Assembly (NCBI RefSeq): GCF_964340395.1 | Contig: NC_135569.1 | Location: 4,510,040 to 4,574,039 of the forward strand | DNA length: 64,000 nucleotides | Source of the DNA: Glandiceps talaboti | Taxonomy: Eukaryota > Hemichordata > Enteropneusta > Spengelidae | Direction: 5' to 3' | Shown here: positions 42,301 to 55,900 of the stretch, in pieces | Position numbering within the stretch: position 1 is the first letter of the stretch | Layout of the letters: each line of letters opens with the position of its first letter | Made by a program: the position numbers and the translations under genes | Notes under the pieces: model-generated | The model's database searches: none | Told to the model about the DNA's origin: nothing | What the model saw: the letters and a program-made list of their open reading frames with translations, nothing else

Positions 42301-44314
42301 CCAACCCCCACCCTCAAACACCTCGGTGTAGTAAGCCGTATATGAGTACAAACGCAGTTAGAAATTTCCATGTTTCTGACCACAGCAGGCATTATCAATT
42401 AATTTGACATGAAACCTGTGTAGTTAGAAACACTTAACCTACCTAGATCCTCGCCTTGATGAGTCATACACCTGCGAGTCTCCTGAGGCTAGTGCTTGGA
42501 ATCGGTTTCCTGGTGCCGGTCGACTTTCTTGTTGATCAGTTTGTGGTTTACCACTGCCTCCACTACTACCACGACCCCAGCCGCCGCCAAACACACCTGG
42601 TCTACCACCGGGACCAAGTTGAATGTTTTCATCAACAGGTTGCTGAAAATGTACGACAAATTTCAATTAGCAGGTGCAATGCAACAAGATAACGGTTTAC
42701 CCCAATTATTTGGAGTTTTAGTGTAATTTACTGTTGGCAAAATTGATCCTATCGGTAATGATTCACATATATGGAAATGTCTCACATTTGATGACAAGTA
42801 AGTACATCACGTCATGATGAGAAAATCATTCATTTCATCAGCAATAGTCTTTTGATCAAATGATTACAAGGAACTGAGCTTGTTACTGTGTTTTTCTGTT
42901 TCTGTTTGAAAAAAGGGTTGTTGAGTATGATAGTAAGAATGTGTTGTTGTTGTTCTCTATCTTGTGTTGTATATTTTTATCTATTGTGACTTTCAACATT
43001 GTTTTTAGATGTGGTACAAACAAATACAAAATACTCCCCTCCTCCTTCTACAGAAAAAAAGGTTTTTAACATCGAGCCTAATAATTAGCTTTTTGTGGAT
43101 TCAGTGTTAGGAAGATTTTCATTGTGCTGGACAGCTTGTTTCAGTTCAACCGACTTCCAAATACAATCTTAATTACTTACTTTAGTGACTTTGAATTTAT
43201 TGGGGTCCAGAGATGGTCTACTTTTAGTACTTGAAACCATACTCCAGCCGTCATCCACTTGACCACCTTGACCACCTTGACTTCCACGGTCAGAGCCTCG
43301 TCCTCTGGGTCTTTTGCTTTGTATTGGTTGTTGTTGCAATAGAAGGTGTTGTTGTTGTGCTTCCAGCTTAGCTTCCTTGTGAATCTGTTCAATTGTCTTT
43401 GGGTTATTTTCATCTCTTCTAGGTACCCATTTGTTCTACAGAGAAATGACACAAATCAATACAAGTCTCCACTCAGCTGTACGAAATACTATAGATAAGC
43501 TATCTCTTTCTGATGGATGGCAAGTAGGTAAAATCTACAGTCTATAGCAGAACCCCAGGACTCCCAAGTGCAAGTGTGACATACTCAACAAGTTTTTGCA
43601 GGAGTGTATGCGATGGTCTCTGCCATCATACAAACACAGTATATGAATGTGTAGCAGAAAACGTCACAAACACACACGCTTGCATCTTGCAAGTACCACA
43701 CTGGTTGGCACTCTAAGGTCACAGGGTTGTCAATGTTACACATGTTTATCCAAAACAGCAAAATTTATGTCACTGTGACATATGATTTCACCTTTGTGCC
43801 AGGTTTGAATTAAATTGGATGTCAGTGAAATGATGTAGTACAGAAGGAGCCCACTGTAACAGTCCCCCCTTTTATTAGGGGCCTAAGACTTGAATGCAGG
43901 GTGCAAAGAAGCAAATTACAAGACTGTGGAACTTACCTGTCTTAATTCAATGACGTCTTGTAACATAAATCTAACTCTTGAAGAGTGCTTCTTGCCTTTC
44001 ACAATCTTCTCCATCTGTGTAAAGTACTGATCAACTCTAGGCTGTAAAATGAAAAATAGAGAAATCACATTTCAATGTTGTACACCTTTGAACATGTTAT
44101 GACATGTGCCCTCCTAGTCAAACTAGTGCCCTTCTGTCAGCCGAAAGTTTCTTGTAATGCACAAAAAGAAATAGCCAAATTACTAAAAATTATTTATGCA
44201 AATGCATCAATAATCTGAGTTCTTACAATTCTCATAAGGAAGATGTGTAGCAAGTTTCATTAGAATTGATGCAGTAGTTTTTGAGATATTGTGTCTTTAC
44301 ACCAACACACATAA

Positions 44315-44345
<31 letters not shown>

Positions 44346-47300
44346 TGTATGTATGTATGTATGTATGTATGTATGTATGTATGTATGTATGTACCTACCT
44401 ACCTACATAAATACATACATACACATACACACATACATACATACATACATATACATACATACATACATACATACATACATCCATCCATCCATACATACAT
44501 ACATACATTCATACATACATACATACATACATACATACATACAAACAAACATACATACATACATACATGATATACATACACACACACATACATACCTACC
44601 TATCTACCTACCTACCTACATACATACCTACCTACCTACCTACATACCTACTTACATACAATCGATTACTTACATACAGACAGACCAAAAATTGCAGGTA
44701 AAATGTGCTCAAATACACAGGAAGACGCACTCCTCAACAAACTCAGTAAAATTCAAAATTAAGCCATCAACTACCAACATCAACAATTTGCCCCTTACCT
44801 TGGCCTTTTCATGATCCAAATCTTTACCAATGGTTGTTATAAGTCTGCAGAGACATTCCAGGGAATCCTCATCGTGAGCTTTCAGAAGTTTGACAACGCA
44901 ATCATGCATGATAGGTTCCGTCAACATCTTCAGTTTGAACAGCTCTCCAATGAACCTGATATTACCCAAAGATCGCCTCCTCATCTTGGTTTCATAGAAT
45001 TCATATTCTTCATGTAATCTGTTTTTCTCTGGCTGTAGAGTTGGTAAAAATAGGAAAAGCAAATATCTAACATTACCGTATATGCATTTAGATATTAACC
45101 CTTTCATGACTAGAGACGAGTTTTAAATAATATGGGGACCCAATTTATATGAATATTTTCATAATTACAATAATATTACTTTATTAGGAAGTAATATTTC
45201 TTTAATTCCAGTCTAAAATGAAGTTAATATATGCCAAAAACTTACATAAAACAAGAATTTTGTCCAAACAATTTTGGGGTGATCATCAGGTCCTCGAGGG
45301 GAATAGATGTATGCCGTCACCCCCTCATGCCATGGCCAGTCAATGTGTACATTGTTCAACCACAAATTATTTCTGCTGACACCAAAGATGCATAAAAAAT
45401 GTCTATTTCCTGTAGTAGTGTTCTTCTTTACATGCAACATCACTGCATTAGACCAACTTACCAAAATTATCATGCTTTGTACATACACTAGACATAAGAT
45501 ATGTTCACATTGACACTTTTAGCCCAGTCTTAACCAGGCAAAGGTCAAAGAAACACGTGTGACTACAAGATGCAAAATCCCCATTAGGCAAAAAAAATAA
45601 AAAAATAAAAAAATTCTGGTCAGCATGTGCTCATAACTTAAATACCCTCATGTCGGTCTTTTTCTTCACAAAATAACCCTCCCTACTTCAGTGAAGACAA
45701 CTCCAGAGCCAATCATGAACAAGCAAATAACGTCTGCCCCACATATACACTTGCTGTAAAGTACTAAATAAAAAGAACAGTAACTGCCATAAATAGTATA
45801 TTGAGTGACAGGTTTGTTGAGAATTATGAAAAAAAAAAAAAAAAATCGCGTCATTGCATCACTTTAGACAGATTGTCCTAACCAGAAAGACTTCTTCTCT
45901 TTTTTTAGCCTTAGTAAAGTCACTAATTTGATATGACCTACCCCGGCCTCAGCTGCTTCAGCTGCAAGTCTTTTGGCTTCTAGCTCATTGTTGTCTTCTT
46001 TACTTTTTTCAAATTCCTTCTGGCATCTAATGAGTAGTAGTTTTCTGAAATTGACAACACTCTTGCCGTCTTCTGTTGGTACTTTTATCTGTAACAATAA
46101 TCCATTATTTAGTAGTTAACTGAAAGTTGTATTTTGTCACCAGAAAATCTGCTGAAAAAAGAAATGTTCTTAAAACTACGCTGAAAATTATGTCAGTGAT
46201 GGAATGATGCACCAGCTATTTTGTCACCCCCCAGCCATTGTCTGATGTATGCACTGTCGTTAGTACCTTGAACGTGCCGTGCCCCTCAATTATACAAATC
46301 ATACAAAGAACGAGTCTGGTTTTCGATGCACTACAACTTACGAAGGTTATATTCGTAATAATAGATTGTTTGACTGGAATGGCAAATATTCTATGTATAT
46401 TTTCATCATCGAAACTAGAAAATGTTGCCATAGTGACATACAATACATTTGTATGCAATTATCAACATGAGACACTGGCACATATTTGTCATTTGCATAT
46501 GCATTATGAAATTTACTATGTATATTTGCATTATGCGAATTAAATTGTTGCCATATGATAGTACCATAGAATATGCAAGTTTGCACTTACCGACATGAGA
46601 CACCTGCACATATTTGCATAAGCTACACTGAATCCAGGTTCACTGATGGCTTTCTCAAAGACCAGATCAATCACACCTTTGAGTTTGTCTTCAGTATCGA
46701 TGGGTAGATCCATCACTTGTTGGGTCAGTGTCTGAAATTTCTGTGGTGTCAGTTTATTCAATATACTTGTCACCTTCTTGTATAACTCCTACAAAAACAA
46801 AGGAAATTCAAATAAGTTCAAATTCATCCCCCAAATTATATTTTAATGTTGTAGAATGTATCATGACTTTCAAAGCTTCCGAGTAATGGAGAAAGTATAT
46901 ATATAGCAGACAAAAAATCATATATGCAACGTTGCCGTAAATCTTAGAGGTCAAAGGTCAACTTGTCATGAAATCCACCTTGTCATAGTATACTTACTTC
47001 TGTTTTAGTCTTAGCTGGACCATCTACTGCATCAGTCTTCTTTTGGGCTGGTTTCCAGGCATTCTCTGTCGTCCTGAGTTTAACCTCTGTACCAAGGGAT
47101 GCACTGGATATGATTTTACGTGGTTCCTTTTGAGATTGTCTTCTTTGTCCTCCCCGGGGGCCACCAGGTGTCATTCCGGGTTTCATTCCTGATTTCATTC
47201 CCGACATGTAGTTAGGCATAAAGTCCATCTTGGGGCCGACCATTCCCATCATTTTGGCGTCAAGTGGTCGAATTGTTGGCTTTGTATTGACCTGCACGAT

Positions 47301-49905
47301 ACACAAAGTTGTAAATAGTTTGACTATGATTTCCATTTGTGTGTTAGGATCTGCTCGCTGCAATTTTAGATTATGATATATCTCTCTATCTCTCTCCCTC
47401 CCTCCCTCTTGTACCTTGGTATGTGTATACCATTAGATGATAAATGTTACACAATTGGATGTTATTCCCCAGTATTTTTCTCCAGGAAAATGAGTGACCT
47501 AAGGGGTCTTTGTCACTAATTGTCTAGCTCATAGTGACAACACCCTTAGGTCACTCGTATTTGTCAGCTCAATGAAGATGAGAATAACAATTGTGCCACC
47601 GCCAATAATATCAAAGAAAAATCTGGAAAAGTAATGACAATTTTGAATGTTTTGACTCATATTTGAAACATAGCAAAACCAGTGATGTAGATATGTTGTC
47701 ATGACACAGACGTGCGTTGTCATGACGTAGAGCAACCTGGATATAAATTCCATATTTATGGCTTATACATGGTATAATAAAACATACTTACTGTATCTAA
47801 AATTACATCAGATATTTTTGGAAGCCCTTCGGGTTTTTCTATACAATTAGCTTCAAATTGAAATTGCAGCAAAAAATCTCTATCATATTGTCTTTTTCCT
47901 TCTGGATTGACAGGGCTCCACTGGTCTGTAAGAAAGGACAAAATAATGAGAAGAGATATTTCACAGAATTCTGCTGAGACTGCCCTCTAGAGATGACCTC
48001 TGTAAATTCACATGACCTTCCATTGTATTCCACCATATTCTTCTTTAGAAAGTCACACTTTTACTAGTCTATCTGCTAGACCTCGGATGTTGTTCCGATA
48101 CAACACAAGACCAAACATCGCTATCGAGGATGGAACAGCCCTCACTGCGAACTTTGTTCGCTTATTGTATCAGAAGAAAGCCTGAACGTCTAGCAGCAAG
48201 ACTACACTTTTACCTGAACACAAAACATATTCACTGGCCACCCATGTCAAATGAAATTTCGATTTTTAACTGAAGGTAAAACTTGTATCCTGAGCACCGA
48301 TGTGACATGAAATTTAGATTGTTGTCTGAAGGAACAAACAAGATGATTGAGATATCGATGATACAGACAGACAGACCTCCGACAGACAGACAGACACCTG
48401 GCATCTCTTCAGCTCCTAAAACTAATGTGAAAGGCTCTATCACTACTAGATAACACAACTAAAAGTGATCACTCACCTTCCCTGTATTTATATTTGAGTT
48501 CAATTTTATTTTCTTTAGGATCTGTAGCTATTTCCCTGTTATCTATACTTTCCTCTTCCTCTTTGGATTTCTGTTCATTTTCTTCATTCTTTTTCTCTTC
48601 TTCTGTCTTTTCTAAGTTGTTGAGGTCATTAGTAGGAGGATGATCAACATCGTTTGCTTTCTCATCTTCATTTTTAGTGACATTAACATCAGAATTACTG
48701 GCCGGCTGGTGGAGATAACACAAACAACATCAAACTATAGGTCAGTGACCAGTCATTTTCATGTAAAACTATGTTTTGTGAACTTGTAATTACAAGGTCA
48801 TGGTTTTTTCTCACAGACGCATAAGTACAAAATGTTATTCAGACTTGCACATTGATAAACAGACAAACATATGCATGTGCACACATACACAAACATGTAT
48901 ACATATGACAGACATACATTAGTCATAGACATACATACATACATACATACACACATACACACATACATACATACATACATACACAGGGATCTCCTCACGC
49001 TGGACGGCACCGGACGCTAGCGTCCGGGACTCAGTCTTGGCGACCACTACTCAAAGTTGCCGTCCACCACCTTCAAGTGTCACCCCACACACACTCACTT
49101 CAATAATTGTACAATGTACTTTCATTTTCGGCCCACATGGGCGTATTGATTTAAAAGATAATGAAGTATTAAAATGTCTTTGAGAAACGAACAATGTAGA
49201 CGACCAATAACGACAAATACTCGACTATTTATAAAGACGAAGTGTGAACTGACAACAGCTGACGCTATACATTGATATCTCGTGTACAGTGAGTACGTGT
49301 GAATTACAGGGCAAACACGATGCTGCAGACTTTCGACTAGCATTCTTCAGCGTCGTAAAAAAAGTATAACAACCTCATATACCTTTTTATAAAGTGTTGA
49401 CGTTGTGTCCGATCATTAGTTTTCTGTTCAATTTTACTCTGAAAACACTTTTAGTTAGTAGTTTGACATCGTACACAGCACGACGATGAAAACACGTAAT
49501 TTCCAAAATGGCGGGCGGTGACGTCACAAACTATCGCGAGGTCTCGTGTATCACGAGATTTCGTCTAAACGCAATGCGTATGTGTGGGTATACGCAACTT
49601 TTTAGAGTTTTGAAACTGCAGTCGTCTTTGGATATTTAGTTTGATTGAAACAACTTTAGCTTTTCTGAGAAAACTAATCAAAAACTGTGATTGAAAAAAA
49701 ATCGATGTGCAAAGATTGAGCTATGAATCTGTAGAGAAAGAAAAGTTGGTTTTAACTTTTTTGTTAGCAACTTTGATCATACACCATGTACTTTGAGTGT
49801 ACCATTAATGTATTCATGAATATTAATTATGCAAATTATCATGAATATTAATTAGCGTCCGGGACTACTCTCAAGCTTGGGAGAACCCTGCATACATACA
49901 TACAG

Positions 49906-49936
<31 letters not shown>

Positions 49937-52900
49937 TATACATACATACATACATACATACATACACACACACATACATACATACATACATATACATACA
50001 TACATACATACATACATACATACACACACACACATACATCCATACACATATATACATACATACATACATACATACATACATACATAGGCATATAGACATA
50101 CATACACATTGACATTTATACTAGCAACCTCACATAGACCCACAGACACACCCATATTTAGACACGTAAACCATACCCAAACTGACAAACACACACATCG
50201 TTCTAAACACTGAACAAACAGGTAATACATTTGACAGTACAACATACCTCTTCTTTGTCTTTGAATGCTTCCATTAGATCTGCTTCTTCAGTTCCTTTCT
50301 TGTTCAATTCTTTCATTCTCTGCTTAGTAGTTTTCTTCTTGATGTCTTTGGCTGTAAGATACCATGCTGGCATTTTATATATATATACACACGTATGTTA
50401 TAATTCTCAATATGCTACCAATGATACGTGCACACACAGTCTAGGCTGAACACAGTATCTGAATGTGTTACATATTCTAAAAGGTAACTTTGTTAACCAG
50501 TATACCAGCATATAACTCTTTCTCTTACATAACAACACCTCTTTCACACTGTTGGCCTTCATGAATACCACCCACTTTTGTCTTGTAGGGTGGTCAACTA
50601 TGTCAACTATTCAAACACATGTAACCTGTTTAAACACATTTTTTTGGTGAACTCTTCTTGTCCAAAGACTGTAGAGGCAACCTTACAGTAAACTTCACCA
50701 CACAGGATTTGAAATTTCATTTTCAGCAACTAGCTCATGGACCAGTTTTAGATCTTTGGTGGTCCATAAAGTGACCTTGGTGGTTAATATTTGAGTGACT
50801 AAAGTCTATCAATGTTAGATTCACTTTATCTCCTGTTTTTATCTTCAGGTCTATATTTTATGTGGAGTGAATGTTAATGGACTTTGAGTTCACAGTTCCT
50901 AATGAAAATTTCTACTCATCGAGACAGAAATTTCTTGGAACCAAATCCAAAAATGTTGCCGACATTTGGTGCACAGTAAATAGCCCATTGTAGGACACAG
51001 TAGTGAATTGTAATGTACCCCTCACAATGCTGACAAGATATCAAACATTTGAGAGATTTGCTTCCAAGAATTGTTTTGAATCTGTGACGAAAAATGTTTA
51101 TAAGTAACTGTGTATATTTCATCTTGTAAAAATGTTCAAAATTTCCTAAGTAAGATTTCCTACAACGAACTTTTTCTGCAAACTAGAATCTGATACATAA
51201 AAGAAATCCAATCCAATGATTCTTATATGATAGCTTAATTCTGTCACAGTTTGAAAGTAATAATTAGTCTATATGGACTGACTTTGGTGGTCAAACTTCA
51301 GTGGTCATTAGAACTCAACACATTACTAAATTTTAATGCTGAGTCATCTTGTTGACAAGTTTCAGTATTTTTGTCAATGCTTCTGTTTTACATCGATTGA
51401 AAGGAAGACAGTAGTTTATATCCTTTGTTTAACAATGACGAATACTTCTAGTTTGTAGAATCAGCCCTGGGTTGTCAAACTATGTCAGGTCAGTGTTTTT
51501 GTTAAGGGCAGTAAGCAGGTAAAATCTACCTGAATTCCCCAGTCAGTTTACCAGGGTTTCCTACCAGTGCTTTTGTTCAGGGTGATAAGTAGGTAAAATC
51601 TACCTGAGTTCCCCAGCCATTTTACAAGGTTCCCTACCAGTGTCTTTGTTGAGGGTGGTAAGCAGGTAAAATCTACACAAGTTTCCCGGTCCCCTGTCAT
51701 TTTACCAGGGTCCCAACCCAAAGTAAGATTCAGTGTCTTGGAAACTATACCACTTTTACCATATTCCCCCTTTTGTTACCAGGGTTCCCTAACCTCTTAG
51801 CAGAAACACTGCAAGTTAACCATGACATGGTGTAGATCATACCTTCAAGTAGAATATTAGCAGCCTGTATGACTAACAAATTGCCAAGTTTGTTTTACAT
51901 AAACTGTTGTCGTGTTGTTCCCATTGTGATGTATTCTTGTACCTGACATCATCAAATGGGATTTTGCAATCACAGCCACCCACGGCTATCTCACAAAAGA
52001 CACACATTACATTGTGTAATTCACTGGAAAATCTCACCGACTAAATAACCAGATAACAAAACCATGGTAATACTCATTGGAAATACATTTAACCAACTTA
52101 CTACCCTCATCAAAACACTTACATCCTTGCATTATTAGGATATTGCACAGCTGACAAAACATCAAAGATATTGAATTGAATTGAAATTTATTCCACCAGA
52201 AGAGAAAAATATATACACAAACTCTGAAAGCAACGGATAAAACATTTCTGGTGAGGGCCATGGAAATAGTTCGTAGGAACTAATCAATGTCCATGGACCG
52301 TACATGTAGATAATAAATACAAATTTGGGCTGGTACGAGTTTCACAATAACAACAAAAATACAATTCTTAGTAAATAAGGAGAAGTGTTGGTGGCAAAAT
52401 TAAATGGAAGCTTATAAACGTAACGGAAAAAAATAGTAAAATAAGAACAGGTAACAAGCACAAGTTCTAATATACAGAAATAAAATTACAGTGGCAAATT
52501 GAAAGAGACAACAGATAAAGGTTATTCCCTCAGAAGATACTGCTTTAAGTTTTTCTTAAAATTATGTCTATTGTTTATCGTTCTTACAGACATAGGCACA
52601 GAGTTCCAGGTTTTAATAGATGCGTACTTGAAGTTGTGTTGACTAATTGAGAGGTTAACCTTAGGGATTGGAAAGTTACCACTGTTGTTAGCACTGGTTG
52701 GATAGCTATGGGACAACTGGTATGTGATGTAATGGTCAAGAGTGTGTGTAAAGCGGTTATGGTTTAGATCGTAGATGAACATGCAAGTCTGAAGTTTACA
52801 AAGTTTATAGATGTCAAGAATATTAAGTTGGTTAAAGAGAGGAGTAGAGTGTGCATGGTAGTCAGAGAAGGTTATGAGACGAACTATTTTCTTTTGTAGA

Positions 52901-55900
52901 CGGTAAAGTGGGTCAAGGGCTGTTGGATAAGTGTTTCCCCAGATTTCAACACAATAACTAAGGTGGGGGAGAATTAGACTATTATAGAGGAGGATGAGGA
53001 CAGATTTAGGAACATAGTGCCGAATGCGTGAAATTATGCCAACTTTCGGGCTGATTGTGTTCCTCACTTTTTCAATATGTGACTTCCAAGTAAGGGAGGG
53101 GTCGATTGCTACGCCTAGGTATGTGGCTGACAACACTCCCTTCACGGGTGTATTGCCAATACAAAGACGTCCTTCCAAATGGGTGGATTTTTGGGGCGTT
53201 TTTATGACCATATAGTTTGTTTTTTCGATGTTAATTGTAAGTTTGTTTGCATTGCACCAGAGGTTGACTTTGTCAAGAGGTTTACTGAGAAGAGATAAAC
53301 CATAAGGTTATAGTTTATGCATACCTATCAGCTTGTCATAGGTTGATAAATGTACTGTACTGTCTGTTTGGCAATGTACAAAACTGAACAAAATTTGGGT
53401 AAAAGAACACCTTATGATGTTCTTAAAGATCATTACAATAGTCGTTAAACATGTTTTACATACTGGTAGTTGCTAATACAGGACTGGGAGAATGAGTAGT
53501 AACTTTGAGCCGCCTGTCTCTGCAACAGTACTCAATTATTTATGAACAGCACTCCTAGTGGCCAAACTAAGAAATCTTTTGTTTCTGATAACTGGCATAT
53601 GTTGTATTCTATTTGACTGATTGATCACCTTCTACAGCTACCAATATGGCCATACATTACAGAATTATACAACCAGCTTCCTTACCTGTTGCTTCTGTTG
53701 TAGTGACTTCTATTTTCTTTTCCTCCACTTTTACGTCTGGTGTCTTTTGTGTTTCTTTAATTTCTTGTGTTTCTTTAGTTTCTTCGCTTTGCTTATCATC
53801 AACTGTTATTTCCACCTTGGGCACAGTATCACTGACAACTTTTTTCGTTTCATCCACTGATTCACTTAATTTTTGTTCCTGGACTTCCTCTGCGGCAATT
53901 TGAGTTTTGTCATTTTCTTTTTCTTTTACATTTTCAGTTTCCTTTTCCTTTTCCTTTTCCACAGTCTTTTCTGCACCATTATCTATTTCAACTTGAGGTT
54001 CATTTGTTTGTTCCTTTGGAACAACGACTTCTTCAGTTTTTGTGGGAACATTGTTTTGCACTTGTTGTAAATCAGGTTGAGCACTCTCTGTTGCCGTGAC
54101 GCTGCTTGGCACGACCTCCATGCTCTCAATAATATCGTTGTCTGCACTTTCCGAATCATCTGTTGTTTCCGAAACAGTCTGTGGTTCCTCTATACAAATT
54201 GGAAGATCCTGTTTGGCTTCAGGAACAGCAGCAGGAACAGTAGCAGGAACTGTTTGAGCTTGTTCCACAACAGCAGGTACTGGTACTGGTGCTTGCACTG
54301 GTGCAGTCACAGCGCCTTGCTCTGGCACTGCAGCTGTGACTGCAACAGGTTTTACTGGTGCTATAGCAGTCCTTGTGTCGGTATCTGTGGCAGGTCCTAA
54401 AGTTGCTGCAACTTGAGCAGCAAACTGTGCAGCTATTGAATTTTGAGACTGTGGCTGGACTGGCAACGGTTGTTGTTGTTGTTGCTGCTGCTGCTGTGGT
54501 TGTTGAAGTTGAGGTGGTGGAGTTGCCGCAGGTACAACCTACAGTTAGAACATACTAAAATTGATCAACTGTACAACTTAAAAATAACAGCAAAAAAAAC
54601 CACTCTCTTCATTATCATTATACACGTATTGTCAACTATGAGGGCGCTATTTTACATTTACTACCCTGAGGGCTGTTAAGCCTGAAAGCTGAGGGAAATA
54701 GTTGCTATAGAACAGCATAAGGGATAATATGATGTCTACTAGTGCTCAAAACCGGTCAGACAATAAATGATTTAAATATATAACATTTTCTGGCAAATCT
54801 AGAGTCCATGCAAATCACTGGTAAAACTACTGTACTACTGTAATATTGCCTTAGGGTAAATAGAGAATGAACATTGACTTCAATATGCAGATTGGAGTCA
54901 CCAGTCAATACCATGTGATATGATCTGAGCCAATCACTGAAGGCTGTATGAAAATGATGTGTTATAATACACAAACTTTGTAACATGGCATCTTTGGTGT
55001 AAAATAGTTTAGTTTTTACAATAAAACTAGTCAGAACCATAATCATGGATACATGGAAAAGAACTTTGTACATGTCACTTCATCTTCACAGGCATAACTG
55101 TAAACTGGAAATTTTCGCTAAAGACTTATTTTCATGGGAACTCAAGCACGCAAAAATAAGTAGTGACTAAAATGTGAGATCTTGTACATGAGCACTATGT
55201 ACCAGTCTGGTAATTAGTGAAAAAAAATTAGTCTTTGAAAACTAGCTGAAGACTGTAAAATTACTCAATTTTCTAGTAGCGAAAATATCTAGGTTTACTG
55301 TATGTTACACAGCTTCTCAAGAACATGTGTGGAAAGGCTTGACTTTGACCTCGAAGGTCAATGTCATCCAAAAGTCACCTCTGGTGAAGGTAATAAAATG
55401 AGGTCACCAAGTATAGCTATTGAGGCACTGTACAAACGAGATTTTCACAACAAATATTGTCAAATTCGCATCTGATGTGAAAAATAGATATGTACGTGCC
55501 CCCTCCTATCGTATATCACCCACATGCTAGTTGGCTTGTGAATGTCAAAGATACGTCTGAACATACATGGACATACTCTTATTAACAACGAATTAAGAGA
55601 TAAAAATGTCTTTTAATGAGTAACTGACCAATTTCTACTAAAGACATTTCTCTTACTCAAAAAAAATATCGGTTACACCGAGTGTAGGTTTAATCATGTC
55701 TTGTACGCGGAGGCCATTCTTACCTGAGGTGGCGTTCCTGATGTACTTGACCTTCCAGATAGAGGTGGTGTTATATTTGTACTACTGCTACTAGTCGCAC
55801 TACTGCTTTTCATGATCTCGTCAGTTATATCCACACCTTTATTAGGGTCTGTTATTCGTATCAATTTTTTTTCTCTCTGAGGTGGTTTTTCGTATTGCCT

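Noticed and set aside
53621-54679. Several plus-strand frames opposite eIF4G exon 4
   Set aside because: Antisense of a long low-complexity coding exon. The minus-strand frame is 284 codons, spliced in phase and required by the eIF4G protein.
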